DNA from: Corynebacterium aurimucosum ATCC 700975
GTDB lineage: Bacteria > Actinomycetota > Actinomycetes > Mycobacteriales > Mycobacteriaceae
NCBI RefSeq assembly: GCF_007672725.1
Contig: NZ_VDTC01000005.1
Location: 62,001-126,000, forward strand
Direction: 5' to 3'
Length of the DNA: 64,000 nucleotides
Shown here: positions 56,081-64,000 of the stretch, piece after piece
How positions within the stretch are numbered: position 1 is the stretch's first letter
Layout: each line of letters starts with the position of its first letter
The notes under the pieces: model-generated
What the model was told of the DNA's origin: nothing
Database searches by the model: none
The model's input: only the letters and a program-made list of their open reading frames with translations
Position numbers and translations under genes: made by a program

Positions 56081-57568
56081 ATGAGTGAAAACAACAAGGT
56101 CAATATTGACGAGCTGCTGGCCAAGGTTCCGACCGGCTTGCTGATTAACGGTGAGTGGGTGGACGCCTCCGATGGCGCCACCTTCGATGTAGAAAACCCG
56201 GCAACCGGTGAGGTTATTGCCACCCTTGCGTCCGCTACTTCTGAGGACGCGAAGAAGGCTATGGATGCTGCCTGCGCCGTGCAGGATGAGTGGGCACGCA
56301 CGTCTACGCGTGAACGCTCCGACCTGCTGCGCCGCGCCTTTGACCTGGTGCAGGAGCGCAAGGATGAGTTCGCTGCGCTGATGACCCTCGAGATGGGCAA
56401 GCCGCTGGCGGAGTCCTATGGTGAGGTCACCTACGGCGCTGAGTACCTGCGCTGGTTTAGTGAGGAAGCTGTACGCAACTACGGCCGCACCTTGCCGGCG
56501 CCGGAGGGCACCCTGCGCATGATTACCCGCCGCAAGCCCGTGGGCCCGTGCCTGCTTATTACCCCGTGGAACTTCCCGCTGGCTATGGCTACTCGCAAGA
56601 TTGCCCCGGCCATCGCCGCTGGTTGCACCATGGTGGTGAAGCCGGCCAAGCTGACGCCGCTGACCACCCAGTACTTCGCACAGACCATGATTGATGCCGG
56701 CGTTCCGGCAGGTGTGGTGAACGTGGTCTCCGGTAAGTCGGCCTCTGCCATCTCCGAGCCGATCATGGCGGATTCCCGCCTGCGCAAGATTTCCTTTACT
56801 GGCTCTACCCCGGTGGGCAAAACCCTGCTTAAGGCAGCCGCCGACAACGTCCTGCGCACCTCGATGGAGCTGGGCGGCAACGCTCCGTTCATCGTCTTTG
56901 AGGACGCCGACATCGACCAGGCCGTTGAGGGCGCAATGGGCGCCAAGATGCGCAACATTGGTGAAGCCTGCACCGCGGCTAACCGATTCATCGTCCACGA
57001 GTCCGTCGCTGACGAGTTTGCGGAGAAGTTCGCCAAGCGCATCGGTGAGCTCAAGGTGGGCAACGGCCTCGATGAGGGCGTTACCTGCGGCCCGCTCGTG
57101 GAGAAGAAGGCACTGGATAACATCACCGCGCTTGTCGACGACGCCGTGGCCAAGGGCGCCAAGGTCCTCATCGGTGGCAAGCCGGGTGAGGGCAAGGGCT
57201 ACTTCTACTCCCCTACCGTTCTCACGAACGTCTCCCGTGATGCCCGCGTGGCCCAGGAGGAGATCTTCGGACCGATCGCTCCGATCCTGACCTTCTCCGA
57301 TGAGAAGGAAGCCATCGCGCTTGCGAATGACACGGAGTACGGCTTGGCCTCCTACGTGTTCACCGAGGATTCCAACCGTATGTGGCGCGTTGGCGACGGC
57401 CTTGAGTTCGGCCTCATGGGCTTCAACGCCGGAGTTATCTCCAACGCCGCCGCCCCGTTCGGTGGCGTGAAGCAGTCCGGCATGGGCCGCGAGGGCGGTG
57501 CCGAGGGCATCGAAGAGTACACGTCGCTGCAGTACATTGCCATGCCTAACCCTTATGCGAATGCATAA
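56081..57568 (+). CDS. gabD: Succinate-semialdehyde dehydrogenase
   Basis: 495 residues, ALDH superfamily, GabD-like: PVGPCLLITPWNFPLAMATRKIAPAIAAGCTMVVKPA, FTGSTPVGKTLL, Glu263 in MELGGNAPF and Cys297 in NIGEACTAANR. As last gene of the operon it turns the aldolase product succinate semialdehyde into succinate for the TCA cycle. A terminator follows. Confidence 0.9.
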   Translation: MSENNKVNIDELLAKVPTGLLINGEWVDASDGATFDVENPATGEVIATLASATSEDAKKAMDAACAVQDEWARTSTRERSDLLRRAFDLVQERKDEFAALMTLEMGKPLAESYGEVTYGAEYLRWFSEEAVRNYGRTLPAPEGTLRMITRRKPVGPCLLITPWNFPLAMATRKIAPAIAAGCTMVVKPAKLTPLTTQYFAQTMIDAGVPAGVVNVVSGKSASAISEPIMADSRLRKISFTGSTPVGKTLLKAAADNVLRTSMELGGNAPFIVFEDADIDQAVEGAMGAKMRNIGEACTAANRFIVHESVADEFAEKFAKRIGELKVGNGLDEGVTCGPLVEKKALDNITALVDDAVAKGAKVLIGGKPGEGKGYFYSPTVLTNVSRDARVAQEEIFGPIAPILTFSDEKEAIALANDTEYGLASYVFTEDSNRMWRVGDGLEFGLMGFNAGVISNAAAPFGGVKQSGMGREGGAEGIEEYTSLQYIAMPNPYANA

Positions 57569-57593
57569 ATAGTGCATTAAATTCGCTGCTAAT

Positions 57594-57629
57594 AATGCTG
57601 GCATCTCCTTTACAGGAGGTGTCAGCATT
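57594..57629 (+). terminator. Terminator after the catabolic operon
   Basis: AATGCTGGCATCTCC and GGAGGTGTCAGCATT pair (15 bp, two G-U type mismatches) around TTTACA, followed by GTCTTGTTGT. It ends the operon 26 bp after the gabD stop. Confidence 0.75.
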
Positions 57630-57730
57630 GTCTTGTTGTGCATAGTATTCGAGACAATGTGATGTGACAGCACTCATAGGCAAATCGTGAGCACGCACAA
57701 ACAACTATTTGCATGTGTGGTGCGACACAA

Positions 57731-57796
57731 TTACTAGCTATACACCGAAAGCCACCGGACATGTCCGGTGGATTATCGGGCCGACATAGCTAGTAA
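57731..57796. promoter_or_regulatory. Nested palindrome in the amine permease leader
   Basis: Outer perfect 11-bp arms TTACTAGCTAT (57731-57741) and ATAGCTAGTAA (57786-57796) enclose an inner perfect 20-bp palindrome CCACCGGACATGTCCGGTGG (57752-57771). The right outer arm runs into the AAGGAGG ribosome site, 12 bp before the GTG. It could be an operator or an RNA fold that hides the ribosome site. The 240-bp gap 57569-57808 otherwise holds only the terminator above and unassigned promoter sequence. Confidence 0.7.
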
Positions 57797-57808
57797 GGAG
57801 GAGTTGGC

Positions 57809-59320
57809 GTGGACACATCGACGCAGTCACCAGTGCTACCCGCTCGAAATGTACAGCCCGGGCACCGGGCTCCCACCAAACCAAAGGGCGGCCTGGGCGC
57901 CGGGCGCCTAGGAACAACGTCGCTTGTCTTCATGATTATCGCGGCGTCGGCACCTCTTACTGTGCTCGCGGGAGGAGTGCCGACCAACTTCGCGGTATCC
58001 AGATTGTTAGGGGTCCCTTGGAGCTACTTAGCGCTTGGGATCATCCTCGTGTTCTTTGCAGTTGGGTACGGAATCATGAGTTCGAAGATTCAGAACTCAG
58101 GAGCCTTCTACGCCTATGTGTCTGAGGGGCTGGGCAACCGTCAAGGAATCGCAGCGGCGATTCTGGCGCTGGTTTCTTACAACATGATGCAGGTTGGTCT
58201 CTACGGGATCTTCGGGTTCTCTCTTGCCAACCTGATCAACGGTTGGTTTGGCACGACTATCTCGTGGTGGGTCGCCGCCTTGGCTGGTTGGCTCTTGGTG
58301 GCCGTCATGGGTGTCAGCAATGTTGATTTTTCCGCCAAAGTCTTAGGCGTATTGGTAGCCCTCGAGTTCGTTGTTGTTGCTGCAGTCTCAGTTCTTTCTC
58401 TTGGCGTTGCCCCAGAGGGCATTACTGCGGAGACGGTACGCCCGAGCCAATTCTTCACTGATGGTATAGGCGTTCTCCTTGCCTTTGGAATTGCAGCCTT
58501 TATGGGGTTTGAGTCGGGTGCAATCTACTCAGAAGAAGCGCGTGATCCAGAGCGGACTGTCCCGAAAGCTACCTATATTGCCGTGGGAACGATTGCCCTT
58601 TTCTACGCCCTTTCGGCATGGGCGTTCGCTCAGGGAGTGGGGCCGTCCGTGATCATCGACAAGGCAACTGAGCTTGGTCCGGATTTGGTCTTCGCGTGGT
58701 TGGGCGAATATTCGGTATTCGCCGCAAACATCGCGAACTGCCTATTTGTAACCTCGCTTATTGCTGCTCTCGTGGCGTTCCATAACGCCGCAGCGCGATA
58801 CTTTTTCTCCCTAGGGCGCTCACGTGTCCTTCCCGAGAAGTTTGCGATGTCATCGTCCAAAGGGGCTCCTATAGCCGGGTCCCTCACTCAGACTTCCATT
58901 GCTTTCGTCGTAGTGGGAGGCTTTGCGCTGGCCGGAAATGGCAGCGAGATGGGCGAACTGTTCCCAGTCCTCACACTCTTTACGTGGTTGACCAACGCCG
59001 CGGCGTTTGGCCTAGTCTTCCTGCTCGCAGTGGTGAGCGTGTCCATCATGGCATGGCTCAACAAGCAAGAGAAGAGCTACAACCTCTTCACTCGGGTCAT
59101 CGCACCGTTTGTTTCAGCGTGCGGCCTCGTGGCTGTCTTCGTACTGGTGCTGATGAATTTCCCGCTCATGATCGGTGGAACCGGCCCAGATGCTCTCGTG
59201 TGGGTGATGCCCGGGATCATTATCGCTTCCGGAATTCTTGGGTTGTTTTGGGGTGAGTATTTAAAGCACAAAAAGCCCTACATCTACGCAAGTCTTCACG
59301 ACAATCTTGACCAAATCTAA
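57809..59320 (+). CDS. APC-family amine/amino acid permease
   Basis: 503 residues from GTG 57809 after AAGGAGG. Twelve membrane segments; LGTTSLVFMIIAASAPLTVLAGGVPTNFA and GFESGAIYSEEARDPERTVPKATYIA are the APC signatures. Followed 18 bp later by an FAD amine oxidase, so uptake of tyramine or a related amine is the best guess; the family also carries amino acids. Confidence 0.85.
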   Translation: MDTSTQSPVLPARNVQPGHRAPTKPKGGLGAGRLGTTSLVFMIIAASAPLTVLAGGVPTNFAVSRLLGVPWSYLALGIILVFFAVGYGIMSSKIQNSGAFYAYVSEGLGNRQGIAAAILALVSYNMMQVGLYGIFGFSLANLINGWFGTTISWWVAALAGWLLVAVMGVSNVDFSAKVLGVLVALEFVVVAAVSVLSLGVAPEGITAETVRPSQFFTDGIGVLLAFGIAAFMGFESGAIYSEEARDPERTVPKATYIAVGTIALFYALSAWAFAQGVGPSVIIDKATELGPDLVFAWLGEYSVFAANIANCLFVTSLIAALVAFHNAAARYFFSLGRSRVLPEKFAMSSSKGAPIAGSLTQTSIAFVVVGGFALAGNGSEMGELFPVLTLFTWLTNAAAFGLVFLLAVVSVSIMAWLNKQEKSYNLFTRVIAPFVSACGLVAVFVLVLMNFPLMIGGTGPDALVWVMPGIIIASGILGLFWGEYLKHKKPYIYASLHDNLDQI

Positions 59321-59338
59321 ATCATAGGAAAGGCAATC

Positions 59339-60670
59339 ATGGAAAAGAAGCAGGTAATCGTCGTTGGTGCGGGATTCGCAGGACTGACGGCAGCGCGTGA
59401 GCTGCAAACCGCTGGAATTGACTATCACATCGTAGAAGCACGTGACCGTATTGGCGGCCGTGCCTGGACAGACGATAGGCTCGGACGTCCGTTGGAAATT
59501 GGTGCTACCTGGGTGCACTGGCATCAGCCTCATGTCTGGTCCGAAATCACCCGTTACGGCCAAGACATTATCGCTTCGCCGGTAGTGGATACTGCGTATT
59601 GGTATGCCGGTGGTGAGCTGAAGTCCGGCACAGAAGCTGAAATGGATGCCAAACTGGCGCGGCCAATGGAGAAGATCTTTGAGAACTCTCGTGAGTTTTT
59701 CCCAGAACCACACAAGCCACTTCTTGTTTTGGATGAGAAATTCGGCGCCTCCCAGGAGCTCAAGGATGCCTTCTTGGCTGCTGATGAGACAGGCGTCCTT
59801 GATGCTTTGGAAGACGGTGACTTTACGCAGGAAGAAAAGGACCTGTGCAATGCATACTGGTCGGCCGGATACATCGGGTACCCAGAGCAGGGCTCCTCTT
59901 TGATGGCTAAGCAGTGGGCAGCCTTATGTGATCACCGTCTTTCTTTGGTGGACGAGCAAACGCTGCGTTACAAACTCGTCAATGGTATGCGGGGTATCTA
60001 CGGCAACATTGCGAAGGACCTGACCGGCGAGATTCGTTTGAACACTGCTGTGACCGCAATCGAGCACGGTGATGACTCCGCAACGGTTACCTATGCGGAC
60101 GGAACCTCCGAGACGGCGGACGCGGTGATTGTCACGGTCCCGGTCGGTGCCTTAGGAAACATTAAGTTCACGCCAGGCCTGCCCGAGGGCGCGCAGAAAA
60201 CTGTCGAGCAGAAATGGAATTCGACTGGTTTCAAGGCTTGGATCAAGATTAAGGGTCACCACAATATCTTTGGCTACGCGCCCCAACCGGCCGTTGTGTC
60301 TGTGCTGCGCTCTGAGTACTTCGAAGACGATGACACGACCATTTGCGTGGCCTTCGGATCCGACCACGAGAAGATCGACTTAGAGAGCATTGAGGATGCG
60401 CAAAAGGTTGTCGATCAGTGGCGTCCAGACCTCGAAGTTGTTGGTGTTACTGGACATGACTGGGTTGCTGACGAGTACTCCGGCCAGGCCTGGGCTACGC
60501 TGCGCCGCGGACAGTTCACCGAAGGTTGGCATCACTTCCGTATCTCTACCTCTTCGCTGCATTTCGCGGGAGCCGATTGGGCTTCCGGTTGGCGTGGAGT
60601 GGTTGTCGATGGAGCCATCGAAACCGGAATTTCCACTGCTCGCGAGGTCATCAACAAGCTGCGTGACTAA
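59339..60670 (+). CDS. FAD-dependent amine oxidase (tyramine oxidase-like)
   Basis: 443 residues of the flavin monoamine oxidase family: VVGAGFAGLTAARELQTAGIDYHIVEARDRIGGRAWT at the N-terminus (FAD), GATWVHWHQPHVWSEI, and the C-terminal FAD block FAGADWASGWRGVVVDGAIETGISTA. Size fits bacterial tyramine or putrescine oxidases. With the homoprotocatechuate genes beside it, tyramine (or dopamine) to the arylacetaldehyde is the likely reaction. Converges on the AraC gene with a 4-bp overlap. Confidence 0.85.
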   Translation: MEKKQVIVVGAGFAGLTAARELQTAGIDYHIVEARDRIGGRAWTDDRLGRPLEIGATWVHWHQPHVWSEITRYGQDIIASPVVDTAYWYAGGELKSGTEAEMDAKLARPMEKIFENSREFFPEPHKPLLVLDEKFGASQELKDAFLAADETGVLDALEDGDFTQEEKDLCNAYWSAGYIGYPEQGSSLMAKQWAALCDHRLSLVDEQTLRYKLVNGMRGIYGNIAKDLTGEIRLNTAVTAIEHGDDSATVTYADGTSETADAVIVTVPVGALGNIKFTPGLPEGAQKTVEQKWNSTGFKAWIKIKGHHNIFGYAPQPAVVSVLRSEYFEDDDTTICVAFGSDHEKIDLESIEDAQKVVDQWRPDLEVVGVTGHDWVADEYSGQAWATLRRGQFTEGWHHFRISTSSLHFAGADWASGWRGVVVDGAIETGISTAREVINKLRD

Positions 60671-61599
60671 CCGCTAGCCGCCGCACGATACGCACTCGGT
60701 GATTCGTGGTACTCCGCTTTGAAGATGCGCGAGAGGTGCGAGGGGTCGTGCAGGCCATAGCGGGCGCTGATGTGGCTGATTGATTCCTCGGAGTGCCGCG
60801 GATCCACGAGCTCTCGGCGGATGTGCTCGAGGCGCCTGGTTCTGATGTAGCTGCCGACGGAGAGGCCTTGTTCGGAGAACTTGGCGTGGAGGTGGCGCAC
60901 CGACACGAAGAGTGCTTGAGCGATGGTGCTGGGACCTAGGTCCGGGTCGCCCAAGTGCTTTTCGATGTAGGCGGTTGCCTGGTTGAACAACAGTGTGCCC
61001 GCTGAGGGTTCATCGGCTACGTCGGAGGCGAGGACTGAGACCAGCATGGTGAGCGCGGAGCGGACCAGCGCCGTGGCGTGCGGACCCTTGAGCAGATCGA
61101 GGTTCTTGGCCAGTTGCTCAAAGAGGGGAACCGCGACCGCACCCAAGCCGTGTGAGCGGGAGATGGGGTTCGCGGTTAGGCGTTGGATCTGCGCTGGTGA
61201 AATATCGAGGAAGCTCTGCGGGAAGTGCACGATGAGTGTGTTCTGCTCCTCCGGATAGCGCAGAGTGTAGGGCCGTTGGGTCACGTACAGAGCTAGGTCC
61301 CCTGGATGCAATTCACACGTTCGCCCGTCCTGGCTCATGGTTGAGGAGCCGGTGATTTGCAGGCTGAGCTTGCAAAAGGGAGTCTCGTCGGTAGAAACCT
61401 TGTATCGGTTCACCGTATGGGGCGACGTGCACATATCGAAGAGGGAGATATCCCCCACCTTCGTGGAACGCAACGTGGCGTGGAAAGCTGCAGGGTCTTC
61501 GGTGTCCACGTCGAGTTGGCCAAAGGAATCGGAAGACGCGGTGCGCCATGACGCGATATCGAAATGCTCAACGGCGGAAGCAGACATAGCTGGAATCAT
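60667..61599 (-). CDS. AraC-family regulator (FeaR-like)
   Basis: About 310 residues from ATG 61599 (ATG 61587 possible). The N-terminal half is an AraC_binding_2-type domain (VGDISLFDMCTSPHTVNRYKVSTDETPFCKLSLQITGSSTMSQDGRTCELHPGDLALY). The C-terminal double HTH is LGPSTIAQALFVSVRHLHAKFSEQGLSVGSYIRTRRLEHIRREL ... HISARYGLHDPSHLSRIFKAEYHESPSAYR. The same architecture as FeaR, activator of tyramine oxidase and phenylacetaldehyde dehydrogenase in E. coli. It is divergent from the aldehyde dehydrogenase gene across a 138-bp gap holding TACAAT (minus, 61629-61634). Confidence 0.88.
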   Translation of the reverse strand: MIPAMSASAVEHFDIASWRTASSDSFGQLDVDTEDPAAFHATLRSTKVGDISLFDMCTSPHTVNRYKVSTDETPFCKLSLQITGSSTMSQDGRTCELHPGDLALYVTQRPYTLRYPEEQNTLIVHFPQSFLDISPAQIQRLTANPISRSHGLGAVAVPLFEQLAKNLDLLKGPHATALVRSALTMLVSVLASDVADEPSAGTLLFNQATAYIEKHLGDPDLGPSTIAQALFVSVRHLHAKFSEQGLSVGSYIRTRRLEHIRRELVDPRHSEESISHISARYGLHDPSHLSRIFKAEYHESPSAYRAAASG

Positions 61600-61737
61600 A
61601 TCGTGAGAGCTCACACATTTGTGGACAAATTGTATGCACGCAGAGTCAAGCGGCATCGTGTGGTGCAGGTAACATGCCGAATAAAAGATTCTTCGGGCTT
61701 TGTTCGCGGGCCCACGACTTCTTCACAAGGAGATCTC

Positions 61738-63147
61738 ATGACTCAGTTCGCCACTTACGCTGATCTGCTCACCGCCATCACGGACGAGAACGGACGCGAA
61801 ATCCTCAACCCCGCCACCGGAGAGGTTGTTGGCCGCGCGCCAGAGAACACCGTTGAGGACCTTAACGCTGCGGTGGAGACCGCACGCGCAGCGCAGAAGG
61901 ACTTTGCCAAGCTTAGCGACGAAGAACGGTGCGCGCTTCTCACCAAGGCCGCCGCCGCCATCGACGCTAACGCAGAGGCACTCGTTGAGCTTCTCTCCCG
62001 TGAGCAGGGTAAGCCGCTCAATGGCCCGAACGCCCGCTTCGAGGTCGGTGCCTGCTCCGGCTGGCTGAATGCTACCGCCTCTTTCGAGCACCCCAACTAC
62101 ACCGCCGTCGATGATGACATCACCGCCACCGTCAACTACCGCCCACTCGGCGTCGTCGGCGCAATTGGCCCGTGGAACTGGCCAATGATGATCACCATCT
62201 GGCAGATTGCGCCGGCACTGCGTATGGGCAACGCGGTCGTCGTCAAGCCCTCCGAGTACACCCCGCTCTCCGTACTGGCCCTGCTCGAGGTCGTGAATTC
62301 CGTGCTGCCGGAGGGTGTGCTCCAGGTCGTTAGCGGTGCCGGTGAGGTTGGCGCGGCGCTGACCACCCACGAGGGCGTCGATAAGATCATGTTCACCGGT
62401 TCCACCGCCACCGGTAAGAAGATCGTGGAGGCCAGCGCCGATAACCTCACCCGCCTCACGCTGGAGCTCGGAGGCAACGATGCTGGCATCGTGCTGGATG
62501 ACGCCGACCCGAAGGAGATCGCCGGCGACCTTTTCTGGGGTGCGTTCATCAACACTGGTCAGACTTGTGCGGCGATGAAGCGCGTGTACGTGCCGGAGTC
62601 GCTGTACGACGCCGTCTGCGAAGCCCTCGTCGAGGTGGCCAAGGCCTCCCCGATGGGCGTGGGCCTGGAGGAAGAGAACGTGCTCGGCCCGCTGCAGAAC
62701 AAGCAGCAGTTCGACATCGTTGACAAGCTCGTCACCGCCGCCAAGGATTCCGGCGCCCGCGTTCTGCTGGGCGGCGACCCGGACTATGACGCGCCGGGCT
62801 ACTTCTACCCCACCACCCTGGTGGCGGACATCGACCCGGATAACGCGCTGGTCGTGGAGGAGCAGTTCGGTCCTGCGCTGCCGATCGTGAAGTACACGGA
62901 CCTGGATTGGGCCATCGAGCAGGCCAACAAGCTCGACGTGGGCCTGGGCTCTTCCGTGTGGTCCTCCAACCGCGAGCGTGCACTGGAGGTTGCCGCACAG
63001 CTGGAGGCTGGCACCACCTGGATCAACAGTCACGGTGCTGTGGATCCGCGCGTGCCTTTCGGTGGCATCAAGTCCTCCGGCTACGGCGTGGAGTTCGGCA
63101 CCGAGGGCCTCAAGGGCCTGGCCTACCCGCAGATCATCAACGGCTAG
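61738..63147 (+). CDS. Aldehyde dehydrogenase (arylacetaldehyde dehydrogenase candidate)
   Basis: 469 residues from ATG 61738 after AAGGAG. ALDH superfamily: GAIGPWNWPMMITIWQIAPALRMGNAVVVKPSEYTP, FTGSTATGKKI, Glu243 in LELGGND, Cys277 in NTGQTCAAMKR, and GGIKSSGYGVEFGTEGL. Next to a FeaR-like regulator and an amine oxidase, it probably oxidises 4-hydroxyphenylacetaldehyde to 4-hydroxyphenylacetate (FeaB role). A longer in-frame start was rejected as it overlaps the regulator. Confidence 0.85.
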   Translation: MTQFATYADLLTAITDENGREILNPATGEVVGRAPENTVEDLNAAVETARAAQKDFAKLSDEERCALLTKAAAAIDANAEALVELLSREQGKPLNGPNARFEVGACSGWLNATASFEHPNYTAVDDDITATVNYRPLGVVGAIGPWNWPMMITIWQIAPALRMGNAVVVKPSEYTPLSVLALLEVVNSVLPEGVLQVVSGAGEVGAALTTHEGVDKIMFTGSTATGKKIVEASADNLTRLTLELGGNDAGIVLDDADPKEIAGDLFWGAFINTGQTCAAMKRVYVPESLYDAVCEALVEVAKASPMGVGLEEENVLGPLQNKQQFDIVDKLVTAAKDSGARVLLGGDPDYDAPGYFYPTTLVADIDPDNALVVEEQFGPALPIVKYTDLDWAIEQANKLDVGLGSSVWSSNRERALEVAAQLEAGTTWINSHGAVDPRVPFGGIKSSGYGVEFGTEGLKGLAYPQIING

Positions 63148-63177
63148 CTCCTGCATGGCGCTGCTATTCTTAGCGCC

Positions 63178-63441
63178 ATGAGCACCGCCAAAGTCCCGGA
63201 GATCGAGTACGCAGCCTTCGACGCCATGAAGGAGGTTGCGTCCTCGCTGAAAGCCGCCTATCTCACTAGGGCAGCTGAAGCAGGCAACGACGTTGAATCA
63301 CAGTGGTGGATTCGCCAGAATTGGCTGGTAGAGGACATGGTCAGTGAGGTTGATCTAACCGATATCGACGCAATTCGTGCCGCTGCTGCTCTCTTCGCAC
63401 AGCGGCTCGAAGCCCTCTCCACCGAACACAAAGCGGCATAG
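63178..63441 (+). CDS. Small protein in front of zeta toxin (antitoxin candidate)
   Basis: 87 residues, MSTAKVPEIEYAAFDAMKEVASSLKAAYLTRAAEAGNDVESQWWIRQNWLVEDMVSEVDLTDIDAIRAAAALFAQRLEAL, mostly helical and acidic. It ends 3 bp before the zeta-toxin gene, the place of an epsilon/PezA-type antitoxin, but no HTH is seen. Role assigned by position. Confidence 0.6.
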   Translation: MSTAKVPEIEYAAFDAMKEVASSLKAAYLTRAAEAGNDVESQWWIRQNWLVEDMVSEVDLTDIDAIRAAAALFAQRLEALSTEHKAA

Positions 63442-63444
63442 CCC

Positions 63445-64000
63445 ATGCTTTCCGCCGCTGACTTCCCCGTTGATCCGCAGGTTATCGAGCAACGGCTAAA
63501 GACTCTGCAAGCCAGCTATTTTGGCCGGTCGAATGCTCACAGCACGTCTAGCCCAGAAGTCATTTATGTGGCGGGGCAGCCAGCGTCGGGCAAATCAACG
63601 GCTATTGAATCGGTAAAGAATGGTCACGCGGTTCTTGACTCCGATGAGGTTCGGAAGCTGCACCCAGCCCTCGACGAGATCATGGAGCGCGACCCCTTAC
63701 GCATGGACGTGCTCACCAATGGCCCGGTGCCTTATTGGATGTCCTCGCTGATTGAGTATGGCCGGCAGCATGGGCACTCGCTCATCATTGAGAACACGCT
63801 GTCCAACCCGGAATTCATCGCGGGTGAAATAGCCAAGTTTCGCTCCGCGGGCTTCCGCGTGAAGGTCGTGGGCCTGGCGGTGGCGCAGGAGGTCTCCAGG
63901 CTGGGCGTCGTCCAGCGCTACCTGGAGGCGCAGCGCGTGAGCCGCTACCCGCGCTGGACCAATGAGGTTTCCCACACGTCGGGTTTTAAAGCCATCGTCC
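63445..64000 (+). CDS. Zeta toxin-family kinase (cut by window edge)
   Basis: 185 residues visible, 3' end missing. Walker A in YVAGQPASGKST (44-52), the substrate-site DSDEVRKLHP (about 65-74) and ENTLSNPEFIAGEIAKFRSAGFRVKVVGLAV match the zeta/PezT family, which phosphorylate UDP-N-acetylglucosamine or nucleotides. The ATG at 63445 lies 3 bp after the small gene, so the pair is one operon. Confidence 0.88.
   Translation, partial: MLSAADFPVDPQVIEQRLKTLQASYFGRSNAHSTSSPEVIYVAGQPASGKSTAIESVKNGHAVLDSDEVRKLHPALDEIMERDPLRMDVLTNGPVPYWMSSLIEYGRQHGHSLIIENTLSNPEFIAGEIAKFRSAGFRVKVVGLAVAQEVSRLGVVQRYLEAQRVSRYPRWTNEVSHTSGFKAIV

Noticed and set aside
61619-61629. DnaA-box-like TTGTGGACAAA in the AraC/aldehyde dehydrogenase gap
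   Set aside because: Single one-mismatch match far from the origin; expected by chance.

Overview
The window is chromosomal DNA from around the replication origin of a high-GC actinobacterium, most likely a Corynebacterium. Three things point there: the gene order (gyrA, gyrB, dciA-like, recF, dnaN, dnaA | rpmH, rnpA, yidD, yidC, rsmG, parA, parB, cwlM, trxA, trxB, sigM, murJ, Rv3909-like, mutT4-like, pcnA), the trpL-E-G-D-CF-B-A operon, and the parS sequence GTTTCACGTGAAAC. No rRNA, tRNA, CRISPR or IS element was recognised.

Layout. 1-10 kb is the origin block on the minus strand (dnaA to gyrA). A plus-strand insert of four small genes lies between gyrB and gyrA and includes a toxin-antitoxin-like pair under a 19-bp palindrome. 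DnaA boxes lie on both sides of dnaA, at 7.68-7.95 kb and 9.91-10.05 kb. 10.4-15.4 kb is the plus-strand rpmH to parB block. 15.4-31.4 kb is the conserved actinobacterial envelope/redox segment: CwlM (which looks like a pseudo-amidase), thioredoxin and its reductase, an ECF sigma factor, MurJ fused to a pseudokinase, a DUF6049 protein, a NUDIX hydrolase and the CCA/poly(A) polymerase. It is interrupted by aminopeptidase N and by an AlbA_2/Schlafen-type regulator that has a striking phased repeat array in front of it. 31.4-38.8 kb holds mixed accessory genes: YqgE, a BrnFE-type exporter, transporters, a Rieske protein, an SdpI-like protein and an HNH nuclease-like protein. 39-45.8 kb is the tryptophan operon with a classical attenuator: a 12-residue leader peptide with three Trp codons and alternative hairpins. 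Six parS sites lie between 34.4 and 54.5 kb.

46-63.1 kb is a catabolic island. It encodes an amine permease, an FAD amine oxidase, an aldehyde dehydrogenase, a flavoprotein ring hydroxylase, the homoprotocatechuate meta-cleavage enzymes (extradiol dioxygenase, semialdehyde dehydrogenase, an FAH-RraA fusion, hydratase, aldolase), a succinate-semialdehyde dehydrogenase, a carboxylate importer, and GntR and AraC regulators. Read together they predict conversion of tyramine (or dopamine) or 4-hydroxyphenylacetate to pyruvate and succinate. Two features differ from the textbook pathway: a single-component MobA-like hydroxylase stands where HpaBC would be, and a FAH-RraA fusion stands where HpcD/HpcE would be. 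The window ends in a zeta-toxin gene with a small partner gene in front.

The most unusual non-coding signals are the 11-bp-phased AACAACT array with a 25-bp perfect palindrome abutting a leaderless promoter (22963-23105), back-to-back leaderless promoters between the NUDIX gene and pcnA, a nested palindrome before the amine permease, and a shared 12-bp operator candidate in two catabolic promoters. All functions are inferred from reading the sequence; no database search was run.
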